The notes: generated from the letters alone by a model not told the origin. A stretch of 64,000 bases of DNA from Porcincola intestinalis (GCF_009696445.1 NZ_VULZ01000007.1:96594-160593); one strand, 5' to 3'. Shown: positions 54,889 to 61,872, counted from the stretch's first letter. Made by a program: numbers and translations.

Positions 54889-54929
54889 CAGGAACTGTGC
54901 TGATTCATGTCCACGGAGGGAAGCTGTCT

Positions 54930-56036
54930 ATGGAGAACCGAACGATTGATCTTCTGCCCATGATCAGAAGAATGGGGCGGACAACCATTCAAAACGGAAA
55001 ACTCTATCTATTCTGGACAGCCTCCGGGATCGACTTCTGCTTCCGAGGAGAACGCATCAGTGTGGTCTTTACAGCCGGTTTTACCTCCATGGAACAGTGG
55101 ATTTCAATGGAGCTTGACGGTTTCTTCCTGCTTCGCATGCCCCTTCATCGCGGTGAAAACCGGATCGACCTGCTCCAGGGACTGAATGCCGGCGTTATGC
55201 ACCGGGTTCGCCTTTTCCGTGAGGTCCAGATGATTCCGGATGATCATGCCTGCTTTCTGACCCTGGACTGTCTCCAGTATGAGGGAGAGATCACTGCTCC
55301 CCCGGAATCCAGCCTGACCATTGAGTTTGTAGGCGACAGCATCACCAGCGGGGAGGGCAGCTGCGGCGCCCAGATGGAGGAGGACTGGATCAGCCCCTAC
55401 TTCGGGGTAGAGAACAATTATGCCCGGATGACAGCTGACATCCTTAATGCCAGGTTCAGCTGTATCTCCCAGAGCGGCTGGGGTGTTGTGTCTGATTATC
55501 AGAATAATCCGCACCGTGTCCTTCCGCGTTTCTATGAGCAGATCTGTGGTGTCACATGCTGCCGGGAGAATATCCTGGCGCATGCTCACGATCCGTTTGA
55601 TTTTTCTGCAGACCCTTCCGATATTGTCGTTGTGAATCTTGGCACCAATGACGACGGGGCCTTTCACGCAGCCCCGTACTTCGACCCGGAGACAATGTCT
55701 GTTTTTTGCCAGCGGCTCGATGAATTTGGCCGTCCGCAGATGAAGGACGCGGAGCGGCTTCAGGAAGCTATCATCGCTTTTCTTCAGAAAATCCGCAGGT
55801 ACAATCCGCATGCGCAGATCATCTGGTGCTATGGGATGCTGGGAGACTTCCTGTCCCATGAAATCGCCGGTGCCGTGCGCATATACCGCACAGAATCAGG
55901 CGATACAGACACCCATTTTCTGCTTCTGCCTCCTACAAAACCGGGTATGTTCGGTGCCCGGCAGCATCCCGGGCGCGCTGCGCATCAGGCAGCCGCACAG
56001 ATTCTGTCATCGTATATCAGGCAGCTGCGGGGATAA
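54930..56036 (+). CDS. CE2-like SGNH acetyl esterase
   Basis: A 368-residue two-domain esterase. An N-terminal beta-sandwich (about 1-120) is followed by an SGNH/GDSL catalytic domain with Ser in EFVGDSITSGEGS (about 137), the GTNDDG block and His in HPGRAAHQAA (about 347). The layout matches carbohydrate esterase family 2, which removes acetyl groups from plant xylan and mannan. No signal peptide is seen, suggesting action on imported oligosaccharides. ATG 54930 has GGAGGG upstream. Confidence 0.85.
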   Translation: MENRTIDLLPMIRRMGRTTIQNGKLYLFWTASGIDFCFRGERISVVFTAGFTSMEQWISMELDGFFLLRMPLHRGENRIDLLQGLNAGVMHRVRLFREVQMIPDDHACFLTLDCLQYEGEITAPPESSLTIEFVGDSITSGEGSCGAQMEEDWISPYFGVENNYARMTADILNARFSCISQSGWGVVSDYQNNPHRVLPRFYEQICGVTCCRENILAHAHDPFDFSADPSDIVVVNLGTNDDGAFHAAPYFDPETMSVFCQRLDEFGRPQMKDAERLQEAIIAFLQKIRRYNPHAQIIWCYGMLGDFLSHEIAGAVRIYRTESGDTDTHFLLLPPTKPGMFGARQHPGRAAHQAAAQILSSYIRQLRG

Positions 56037-56084
56037 TCGGCCTGCCGCCACCCGTATATGCTGCCGTTTTTTTCGGTGCGCTTT

Positions 56085-56120
56085 ATTGTTCTATTATTGT
56101 TCTTTTATTGTTTTTTCTAT
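56085..56120 (+). repeat. Short tandem TTATTGTTCT-like repeats
   Basis: Three near-copies of a 10-12-base T-rich unit lie in the 200-base gap between the esterase and the cpaF remnant, within a pyrimidine-rich strand. They could be an UP-like element or a slippage-prone site. Confidence 0.5.
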
Positions 56121-56236
56121 CTTCTATCTCTCTGTCTTCTCCGGTTCTTATCGTTCCCGGCGCTTGCCGGTACCCCCTCTTTTTCCTTTCACCCGTCAGC
56201 CTCGGCTCGTCCGCCAAACCCCGGAGGTACTTTCTC

Positions 56237-57061
56237 ATGGACCAGAAACGCTTTCAGGAATGCCGCAGCCAGCTCATGGAGCGCATCGAGGTAACCCGCG
56301 ATCTGTCTGACGCAGAGATCTATACCATCATTGACGAGTTGATCGAGGAAAGCGACCCGCGCAGAAGACTGCGCCTTTCTGACCGCTGGGAAATGCGCAA
56401 GGAGCTGTTCAATTCAGTCCGCCGGCTCGATGTCCTTCAGGCTTTCATCGATGACGACTCCGTCACGGAAATCATGGTCAACGGCCTTCAGAGCATTTTT
56501 ATTGAACGTTCCGGCCGACTGTTCCGCTGTCCCGAGCATTTCTCGTCGCAGGAAAAGCTCCAGGATGTCATACAGCGCATCGTCGCACTCTCCAACCGTG
56601 TGGCAAATGAGGCTGTCCCGATTGTCGACGCCCGTCTGGAGAACGGCGCACGCGTGAACATTGTCATGAGTCCCGTCGCTGTCGATGGACCTGCCATCAC
56701 TATCCGACGTTTTCCCGACCATCCCATCTCCATGCAGCAGCTGGTCGAATGGGGCTCCGTCTCCCGTGAAGCGGTCGACTATCTGAAAAAACTGGTGAAA
56801 GCCGGCTACAACATCTTTATCTCCGGAGGAACCGGATCCGGAAAAACGACATTTTTAAACGCACTCTCCAACTTCATCCCGAAAGACGAACGGATCATTA
56901 CGGTCGAGGACAATGCAGAGCTTCAGATCCAGGGCGTCCGGAACCTCGTCCGGCTGGAAGCACGCCGGCCAAACGCCGAGGGCGGCGGAGAAGTCACCAT
57001 CCGTGATCTGATCAGAGCTTCTCTCAGAATGCGGCCGAACCCATGCATTATAAAAAAGTGA
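56237..57061 (+). pseudogene. cpaF: Truncated Tad secretion ATPase (CpaF/TadA)
   Basis: The traffic ATPase that powers Tad pilus assembly, here only 274 residues instead of about 400-450. The N-terminal domain is intact and Walker A GGTGSGKTTFLNALS is present near residue 198, followed by EDNAELQIQG...RNLVRLEARRPNAEGGGEVTIRDLIRASLRMRP. Homology then ends. The expected catalytic Glu/Walker B (GEVRG) and His box (TGHANS) are absent and replaced by NPCIIKK and a stop. GGAGG lies nine bases before the ATG. The break coincides with the left edge of the accessory element. Confidence 0.88.
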
Positions 57062-57230
57062 TGTAATCAAATAGCGCGTATATTTCACAATAGCGCTACA
57101 TGTCTATACTATCAGATATTACGTGCATTTGGTTCTATTCATTGCGTATATTCGCATTATTAACTGAATTGTCGCACATATACGCATATTGTCAAAAATA
57201 CCCCCTCAATTTTCAGCCCATTTTAGCGCC
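57062..57230. other. AT-rich element end with GCGTATAT inverted repeats
   Basis: GCGTATAT occurs at about 57080 and 57146, with its inverse ATATACGC at about 57178, giving an 8-bp inverted repeat across 40 bases. AATAGCGC/AGCGCT forms are also present. These could be recombinase or regulator binding sites near the junction. No ORF is supported here. Confidence 0.45.
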
Positions 57231-57271
57231 TCAGACCGTGAATGAAACAGTCAAAAAAATCGTAAAAACTA

Positions 57272-57341
57272 GGTGGGTTGTGGGCTCCCCGCGACCGCAT
57301 TCCGTGGTTCCCGTTAGCAGTACCTAACGGACGGCAACCCA
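57272..57341 (+). other. Branched hairpin structure of unknown role
   Basis: A 7-bp closing stem TGGGTTG/CAACCCA (57274-57280 with 57335-57341) encloses two hairpins: ACCGC/GTGGT (57294-57308) and a 7-bp CCGTTAG/CTAACGG (57311-57330). It is tRNA-sized but lacks D- and T-loop consensus, so it is not called a tRNA. It could be a structured RNA or a nicking or replication origin. Confidence 0.4.
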
Positions 57342-57354
57342 TTGCCATGCTAAT

Positions 57355-57790
57355 GCATTGTGCGCCTTTGCACGTATACCCGGAAGGGGTATCTGACCGC
57401 TGCCAGGGGTATCTACAGGCGCTTCAGGGGCGGCCCGCGGGCCCGTCGTCCTGCTGCCAGGGCCGTAGCTGCCGCATCGACGCGCCGCGTCGCATCGGAT
57501 CGGCGCCGACACGATGCCAGGCTGGCGCCTGCAGGGTGCGTCTGGCATCCGCGGACCTGCTGCCACTGCCAGAGCTGCCGCGGATCCGCGACACGATGCC
57601 GCGCCGCACTGCAGCTGCCGCCTGCCGTAAATGGATGCGATGCCTGCCGCCTGCCGCCTGCCGCATCGCGCCGCGCATCCCATCTAATAGACAGATCTGG
57701 CGGGCCTACACGCATCCCGCTGCAGGATCCAGCACGCAACGCATCCGGATCCGCGCCGCCTGCAGGACGTGCCGGAGAATAAGGGGGACT
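57355..57790. repeat. GC-rich, repeat-dense non-coding region
   Basis: The region is rich in CGCATC/GATGCG, CTGCAG, GGATCC and CTGCCG words. It has a GGGGTATCT direct repeat (about 57387 and 57405) and GCGCCT/AGGCGC arms (about 57362 and 57417). Open frames exist on several strands only because of high GC; none has an RBS or plausible protein. A replication or transfer origin, or a structured RNA, is possible. Confidence 0.5.
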
Positions 57791-57903
57791 ATAGGGGGAT
57801 AATTGTTATAGCTAGATAATATCTACCACTACATAATACAGGGGCCGGAAACATAGGCCCGCGGCCGGTCCGAAAAAAATCAAAAAAAAAATTAAAAAAG
57901 GGG

Positions 57904-57932
57904 TTGACACGAATCGTACACCGGTGTACTAT
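57904..57932 (+). promoter_or_regulatory. Consensus promoter of the accessory gene array
   Basis: TTGACA (57904-57909) and TACTAT (57927-57932) are spaced by exactly 17 bases. Transcription would run through at least nine genes to the terminator near 63.97 kb. Confidence 0.85.
57916..57929. promoter_or_regulatory. Palindromic operator in promoter spacer
   Basis: GTACACCGGTGTAC is a perfect 14-bp palindrome that fills the spacer and enters the -10 box. A dimeric repressor bound here would block RNA polymerase. Confidence 0.7.
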
Positions 57933-58002
57933 ACAGCCAGAACGAAACAGGAAACAAACAAACGGAACACGAAAGGGTTCCAACACGAAAGGAGAACAAA
58001 AT

Positions 58003-58260
58003 ATGAAGACTTATTTTTATAGTGACGAAAATGAAGAATATACACTTCTCGTTGGTTCTGCTGATGAGATCCACAAGGAATTTGAAACTCGCATAGCGAA
58101 AGGGTATTTCTTCCGATATGTTGAAGATCCAATTTTTATCCCGGGCCGTACATATGGCCTGATAATTTCCAAGTCGGATTCGATTGACTCCGATTTTGGA
58201 ATGGAAGTGATCGGCGAAAAGGTTGTGAAACAGGTTGCTAGAGAGCTAACAACCTGCTAA
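58003..58260 (+). CDS. Small protein of unknown function (array gene 1)
   Basis: An 85-residue mixed alpha/beta protein, first gene of the accessory array, about 70 bases after the promoter. The ATG at 58003 has AGGAG at good distance. Its 5' UTR contains a GGAAC/GTTCC hairpin. No family was recognised. The stop TAA ends two bases before the type II hammerhead ribozyme. Confidence 0.75.
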   Translation: MKTYFYSDENEEYTLLVGSADEIHKEFETRIAKGYFFRYVEDPIFIPGRTYGLIISKSDSIDSDFGMEVIGEKVVKQVARELTTC

Positions 58261-58262
58261 TA

Positions 58263-58320
58263 GCCGAAACGGGGCACACGCCCCGTCTGCCAGTGGCTGG
58301 TCGCCTGGCACTGATGAGGC
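58263..58320 (+). ncRNA. Hammerhead ribozyme, type II
   Basis: In 5'-3' order: GCC (stem II, 3' strand), GAAA (58266-58269), stem III C-GGGGC/GCCCC-G with ACAC loop (58270-58285), UC cleavage site (58286-58287), stem I UGCCAG/CUGGCA with an 11-base loop (58288-58310), CUGAUGA (58311-58317), then GGC closing stem II. Stem II is the open helix, which defines type II. Predicted cleavage lies between 58287 and 58288. Stem II is short (3 bp, perhaps extended by CCU/AGG across a bulge). It separates array genes 1 and 2. Confidence 0.88.
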
Positions 58321-58350
58321 AGGCCGCAAAAATGGAAGGAGACGGAAACC

Positions 58351-58632
58351 ATGAAGAAATATACAGTTATGTTCCGTTCGTGCCAGGACGACGGGCGCGA
58401 CAACTGGACTGCATGGGATGAGGACCCCTACATGCAGCCGCAGGAAGGCAACCCGGCTGACATCCTGTGTGACTATATGTCATTCCTTGATGACAATTTT
58501 CGCGGGATGGGTACAGAATACGCGCTCATTTCCGCGAGCGATACGGATGCGACGTATCGCTACAAGGCACACGATGACGCGGAAGATTATACCCTGATTG
58601 AAATCATGGTATTTGAAGTTGAGGAGGACTAA
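58351..58632 (+). CDS. Small acidic protein of unknown function (array gene 2)
   Basis: A 93-residue, strongly acidic protein (MKKYTVMFRSCQDDGRDN...FEVEED). AGGAG lies nine bases upstream. Acidic, DNA-mimic-like composition is common among mobile-element anti-defence proteins, but no family was recognised. It follows the type II ribozyme by 30 bases and precedes the J-like gene by two. Confidence 0.72.
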   Translation: MKKYTVMFRSCQDDGRDNWTAWDEDPYMQPQEGNPADILCDYMSFLDDNFRGMGTEYALISASDTDATYRYKAHDDAEDYTLIEIMVFEVEED

Positions 58633-58634
58633 CT

Positions 58635-59132
58635 ATGAGTAGATACTTTGACGGCTGTAAAACAGCCGAAGAACTGAAAAAGGCATATCGGGAAGCGGCC
58701 GGAAAGCTGCATCCAGATAACAACCCGGACCGGGATACAACCCGGGAATTTCAGGACATGCAGCAGGAATTTACTGCTGCATGGGAACGCCTGAAGGACG
58801 TTCACCAGAACGCGGCTGGATCCTTTTACACGAAGGCCGCGACGGGGACGGCGGCGGAATTTATGGACATGATCAACGCCCTTCTTCGGATGGGTGTTGA
58901 CGTTGAGGTCTGCGGATCCTGGATATGGGTTTCCGGCGACACCCGGCCCGTTAAAGGTGCCCTGAAGGGTATGGGTTTCAGATTTTCCGGAAACAAAAAA
59001 GCCTGGTATTGGCATGAAGGACCGTTCCGCAAATGTGGGAAACACGTTTTCAGCATGGATGAAATACGGGATATGTACGGTTCGGAAAAATACGCGGCCG
59101 GAGACGAACGCCGCAAAACCATTTCCGCCTGA
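58635..59132 (+). CDS. J-domain-like mobile-element protein (array gene 3)
   Basis: A 165-residue protein. The N-terminus resembles a DnaJ J-domain (ELKKAYREAAGKLHPDNNPDRD: HPD present), helices about residues 8-60. The C-terminal part has a WIWVSGDTRPVKGALKGMGFRFSGNKKAWYWHEG segment shared by plasmid and phage proteins. GAGGAGG, within the end of gene 2, precedes the ATG. Its TGA stop falls inside the CUGA of the following hammerhead ribozyme, so translating ribosomes should disturb ribozyme folding. Confidence 0.82.
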   Translation: MSRYFDGCKTAEELKKAYREAAGKLHPDNNPDRDTTREFQDMQQEFTAAWERLKDVHQNAAGSFYTKAATGTAAEFMDMINALLRMGVDVEVCGSWIWVSGDTRPVKGALKGMGFRFSGNKKAWYWHEGPFRKCGKHVFSMDEIRDMYGSEKYAAGDERRKTISA

Positions 59133-59184
59133 CGATGGGCAGCCGGTTACTGCCCGAAACGCCCGAAAAAGGGCGTCGCGGAAA
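59122..59184 (+). ncRNA. Hammerhead ribozyme, type I (copy 1)
   Basis: Stem I UUUCCGC/GCGGAAA (59122-59128 with 59178-59184, 7 bp) is open at its end, so type I. Core CUGACGA spans 59129-59135; an unpaired U; stem II GGGCAG/CUGCCC with 7-base loop CCGGUUA (59137-59155); GAAA 59156-59159; stem III CGCCC/GGGCG (59160-59175); UC at 59176-59177. Cleavage is expected between 59177 and 59178. The stop codon of gene 3 is part of the core. Confidence 0.93.
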
Positions 59185-59189
59185 ACCGC

Positions 59190-59210
59190 AACGCCGGGAA
59201 ATCATTCTGG
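59190..59210 (+). repeat. Array intergenic motif, copy 1
   Basis: AACGCCGGGAAATCATTCTG, directly after ribozyme copy 1 and before array gene 4. It is one of five intergenic copies of a motif close to AACGCCGCNRAATCATTTTA. Confidence 0.7.
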
Positions 59211-59238
59211 CCGTAAAATACAGAGAGGAGACATATCC

Positions 59239-59940
59239 ATGATTAAAATTAGATATTCGAATGGATCCATGGAAATTAATCCGGATGCAATTTTTCCGGC
59301 AAAACCTGCTGAGATGAAAACAATTGTATCCGCGATGCTGGATACAGGCGACACCGACGCCGCGGAATCAATTCATGCACATATTCTTGAAAAAGTTAAC
59401 GCACTGAAAAAGGCGCGTGACGCGATGGATCCAGAGCAGGAAACGGCACGTATTGCAAAAGTGAACGCTGAAATCAGGCGCTATCTGGCAAACGCGAAAG
59501 CACTTGAGCGTTTCGGATGCAGCCCGATTATCGACGACGCCGCAAAAATTGTTTTGAAAAAAGCAATTGTTCATACAATTGTAATGGATGCCGAAACGAG
59601 AAAACGGACAATCAAAACATATTCCGGATGGACATTTAATAAGAGTGGATATGAATTCGAACTGTACAAGTACAGCGAAAAATGTTATCGCATCCAGATT
59701 TGCGGAACTGGATTATATATCATGGAACTCCGGAGCCGCACCGCCGCTATTGAATCGATCACGCCGAACATGATCGAAAAGCTGCACCAGGCAGCGAAAG
59801 CAATTGAAAAAGCTAAAGAAGAGTTTACCACTCTGCAGAACGCGGAACGCGCCGAAACCATTTCAGAATCGGCACCCGCTTCAGATCCTGAACAGAAGCC
59901 GGAGCCGAAGCAGGAAGAACAGCCGGAGCAGCCGAAGTAG
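59239..59940 (+). CDS. Unknown helical protein ending at in-frame TAG (array gene 4)
   Basis: A 233-residue protein up to the TAG. It has a helical N-terminal half, a central domain (IVMDAETRKRTIKTYSGWTFNKSGYEFELYKY) and a Pro/Glu/Gln-rich linker that ends QPEQPK. GAGAGGAG precedes the ATG at 59239. It is the only gene of the array to end with TAG. The frame stays open for 96 more codons of protein-like sequence (next entry), so the annotated product may be truncated. Confidence 0.78.
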   Translation: MIKIRYSNGSMEINPDAIFPAKPAEMKTIVSAMLDTGDTDAAESIHAHILEKVNALKKARDAMDPEQETARIAKVNAEIRRYLANAKALERFGCSPIIDDAAKIVLKKAIVHTIVMDAETRKRTIKTYSGWTFNKSGYEFELYKYSEKCYRIQICGTGLYIMELRSRTAAIESITPNMIEKLHQAAKAIEKAKEEFTTLQNAERAETISESAPASDPEQKPEPKQEEQPEQPK

Positions 59941-60231
59941 GCTTCCGCGACGCCTGAAGCGGAGCGGACCGCGAAACCGGAGAAATTTTTCATCGGCACA
60001 ACCATCAGCGGCGACGGCTGGAAGATATTCTTCGACGGCGACGCACAACGCACACGAATCATTTTCAGCCGGGATCCATCAGCTGATGAGCGTGCAGAAG
60101 TTGAGGATGCAGGGTTCTACTACTCTAAAAAAATGGGTAGTTGGAATAAAAAGCTGACGTTTAAGGCATACCGCGCCGCGCTGAAGGTTGCGAAACACCT
60201 GCAGAAGATCGCAAGAACGGCTGCAGCATAA
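59941..60231 (+). pseudogene. In-frame continuation of gene 4 beyond TAG
   Basis: Directly after TAG the same frame encodes 96 residues, first continuing the Pro/Glu linker (ASATPEAERTAKPEK) and then a compact domain: FFIGTTISGDGWKIFFDG...AGFYYSKKMGSWNKKLTFKAYRAALKVAKHL. That last motif resembles the GF.WS...AWQRKLT.NA repeat common in DUF3560-type plasmid proteins. No start codon with RBS serves it. Either a nonsense mutation or amber readthrough/recoding is implied. Confidence 0.75.
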
Positions 60232-60303
60232 GCCGCCCGACGCGCTCGAAACATTTCCATTCATCGCTGGCCTATCGGCACGACGGGGAGAAAGGACAAA
60301 ATC

Positions 60304-60504
60304 ATGAAGCTTAATGAAATCATGGATAAACTCGACGGATTAACGAATGTCGAAGTAATTGTTGATGTTTGCGGGCAGATTGCAGACGAGTGCACCGATC
60401 CTGCTAATATTGCACTGTACAAAGATTGCGATGTCCTGCAGATCGGGACAACAGCGGACGGCATTCTTGTTGTAACGGTATCAGATACATACGATGACAA
60501 TTAA
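60304..60504 (+). CDS. Small acidic protein of unknown function (array gene 5)
   Basis: A 66-residue acidic protein (MKLNEIMDKLDGLTN...VTVSDTYDDN). AAAGGA lies seven bases before the ATG. No family was recognised. It sits between the gene 4 extension and ribozyme copy 2. Confidence 0.7.
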   Translation: MKLNEIMDKLDGLTNVEVIVDVCGQIADECTDPANIALYKDCDVLQIGTTADGILVVTVSDTYDDN

Positions 60505-60530
60505 CGCTACAGGGCACCGCCGCTGAATTA

Positions 60531-60593
60531 TTCCGCCTGATGAGTGCCGGATTGTTACCGGCCGAAACAATCCCTTCGGGGATTGTCGCGGAA
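60531..60593 (+). ncRNA. Hammerhead ribozyme, type I (copy 2)
   Basis: Stem I UUCCGC/GCGGAA (60531-60536 with 60588-60593); core CUGAUGA 60537-60543; stem II GCCGG/CCGGC plus a G-C pair and bulged U, loop AUUGUUA (60544-60563); GAAA 60564-60567; stem III CAAUCCC/GGGAUUG capped by UUCG (60568-60585); UC 60586-60587. Cleavage is expected between 60587 and 60588. Stems II and III differ in sequence from copy 1 but keep pairing, while loop II ends in GUUA in both. Confidence 0.95.
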
Positions 60594-60597
60594 AACT

Positions 60598-60618
60598 AAC
60601 GCCGCAAAATCATTTTAG
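60598..60618 (+). repeat. Array intergenic motif, copy 2
   Basis: AACGCCGCAAAATCATTTTA, right after ribozyme copy 2 and 14 bases before array gene 6. The same placement as copy 1. Confidence 0.75.
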
Positions 60619-60632
60619 AAAGGGGTGGGACT

Positions 60633-61343
60633 ATGGACAATTATTTTATTGAGAACCTGGAAACAGGTAAGCTTGAATTGCATTTTGAAAAAGCTGCTTA
60701 TACTGCTCTGTCAGATGAGCAGAAGAGCGCTATAAAAGGTGCGTTTCTTTGGGGGCGCCATTCCGGCTGCTGGATATCACGCTGCAAGCGCCCGAATCTG
60801 TATTATCCGCGAGAAATCGCTAAATCGATCGGCCTGGAAGACGCCGGGAAAACGGGCGAAAAGATGAGTTTCGCGGAGCAGATGCAGCAGAAGGCTGAAC
60901 GCGCGGACCGTCGCGCGGATCGCTACGAAGGATATGCAGACAATGCCGCTGCACGCGGTGAAACCCTGCAAAAACCCATTCGTGATATGCACGGGGATAT
61001 TGCATTTTTCACGCAGCCGAACATTAACACAAACGCCGGCAGATCATTTACAAATCGCCGTAATAAAATGTTCGCGGCCTTTGATAAGGGATTCGAAGAA
61101 TTCCGGAAGTCTGCATACTGGAAGGACCGCGCTGCAGCCGCCAGAACAACGGCGGGACAGGCAGAACTAAAAGACAGGGCATTCGTATCGCGCCGGATCG
61201 CAGAACGTGAACGTGATATCAGGGCGCTAAAGCGTGGGATTGAATCGAATGAGAAAATGCTGCAGGAAATGAACGCCGGGAAAACATTTTCGAATTATGC
61301 AGGAGAACCATATACGGCTGAAAAAAATCCAGGAATGGCTTAA
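60633..61343 (+). CDS. DUF3560-like protein, N-terminal part (array gene 6)
   Basis: A 236-residue frame that begins LETGKLELHFEKAAYTALSDEQKSAIKGAF and continues with the DUF3560 hallmark KAERADRRADRYEGYADNAAARG and NAGRSFTNRRNKMFAAFDKGFEEFRKSAYWKDRA. Such proteins are widespread on plasmids and conjugative elements. AAAGGGG lies seven bases before the ATG. The frame ends soon after an A7 run (61321-61327), and the rest of the protein continues in the +1 frame, so one extra A appears to split the gene. Confidence 0.82.
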   Translation: MDNYFIENLETGKLELHFEKAAYTALSDEQKSAIKGAFLWGRHSGCWISRCKRPNLYYPREIAKSIGLEDAGKTGEKMSFAEQMQQKAERADRRADRYEGYADNAAARGETLQKPIRDMHGDIAFFTQPNINTNAGRSFTNRRNKMFAAFDKGFEEFRKSAYWKDRAAAARTTAGQAELKDRAFVSRRIAERERDIRALKRGIESNEKMLQEMNAGKTFSNYAGEPYTAEKNPGMA

Positions 61344-61842
61344 TGATCAGCTTGATCTGATGGAAGACAAGCTAGACGAGCTGGGATTCTATCAGGGATG
61401 CCTTGAGGATCTGGGCGGGACGCAATTCTCGAAGGCCAACATCAAACCCGGATACACTGTAAAAGTTCAGCGATTCGGCACTGCGGTTGTTGTGTCGGCC
61501 GGTCCGAAGAATATCACTGCCAAGCTGTCAACTGGTAGTGTTCTCAAATTCGCATACGCCGAGATTCTTCAGATCGTCAGCGACGCAGTGAAAGAAACTC
61601 CGCAGCATCCTTTTAATATCGGAGATACGTTCAACTGTCATCGATGGAACCCGGAAAACAGCAGCTATGAGAATGCAACATACACGATCATAAAATCATC
61701 CGCCAGCACAGTTACCATGCAGCACGGTTCCGAAAAGCCATTCATCAGAAAACCACATCAACTCCCCTGGGCGAATGCCAATGAATGGGCTATCAAGGTT
61801 ACAGATGGCTTTGATGGAATCTGGCGTAAGCGATCAGCATGA
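61297..61842 (+). CDS. DUF3560-like protein, C-terminal part after frameshift
   Basis: This frame (181 codons from an ATG with no RBS) encodes EWLNDQLDLMEDKLDELGFYQGCLEDLGG and SKANIKPGYTVKVQRFGTAVVVSAGPKNITAKL. In intact DUF3560 proteins this directly follows the part encoded by 60633-61320. With six instead of seven A bases at 61321-61327 the two parts form one 402-residue protein. A second SH3-like domain (FNIGDTFNCHRWNPE) ends the protein. Expression would need a +1 shift or transcriptional slippage; otherwise it is a decayed gene. Confidence 0.75.
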   Translation: MQENHIRLKKIQEWLNDQLDLMEDKLDELGFYQGCLEDLGGTQFSKANIKPGYTVKVQRFGTAVVVSAGPKNITAKLSTGSVLKFAYAEILQIVSDAVKETPQHPFNIGDTFNCHRWNPENSSYENATYTIIKSSASTVTMQHGSEKPFIRKPHQLPWANANEWAIKVTDGFDGIWRKRSA

Positions 61843-61853
61843 ACATTCTACGC

Positions 61854-61872
61854 GGGGCGTCAGCAACGCCCC
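61854..61872 (+). other. Intergenic hairpin before array gene 7
   Basis: A perfect 7-bp GGGGCGT/ACGCCCC stem with loop CAGCA. It overlaps intergenic motif copy 3 and occupies the junction where other array gaps have ribozymes. Confidence 0.6.

Noticed and set aside
57274..57341. tRNA gene
   Set aside because: Cloverleaf-like pairing, but no D-loop GG, no T-loop TTCRA and no standard anticodon arm.
57360..57782. Several overlapping 80-170-codon open frames on both strands
   Set aside because: They arise from high GC content. Arg/Ala/Cys-rich translations, no ribosome binding sites and no family resemblance.
60232..60300. Possible fourth hammerhead between array genes 4 and 5
   Set aside because: GAAA and a stem-I-like hairpin (GCUGG/UCGGC) are present in type II order, but stem III does not pair and no CUGANGA box follows. 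At most a decayed relic.
61321..61327. Programmed -1 frameshift at the A7 run
   Set aside because: The downstream frame is +1, not -1, so a classic X XXY YYZ slip would not join the two parts; an indel or transcriptional slippage fits better.
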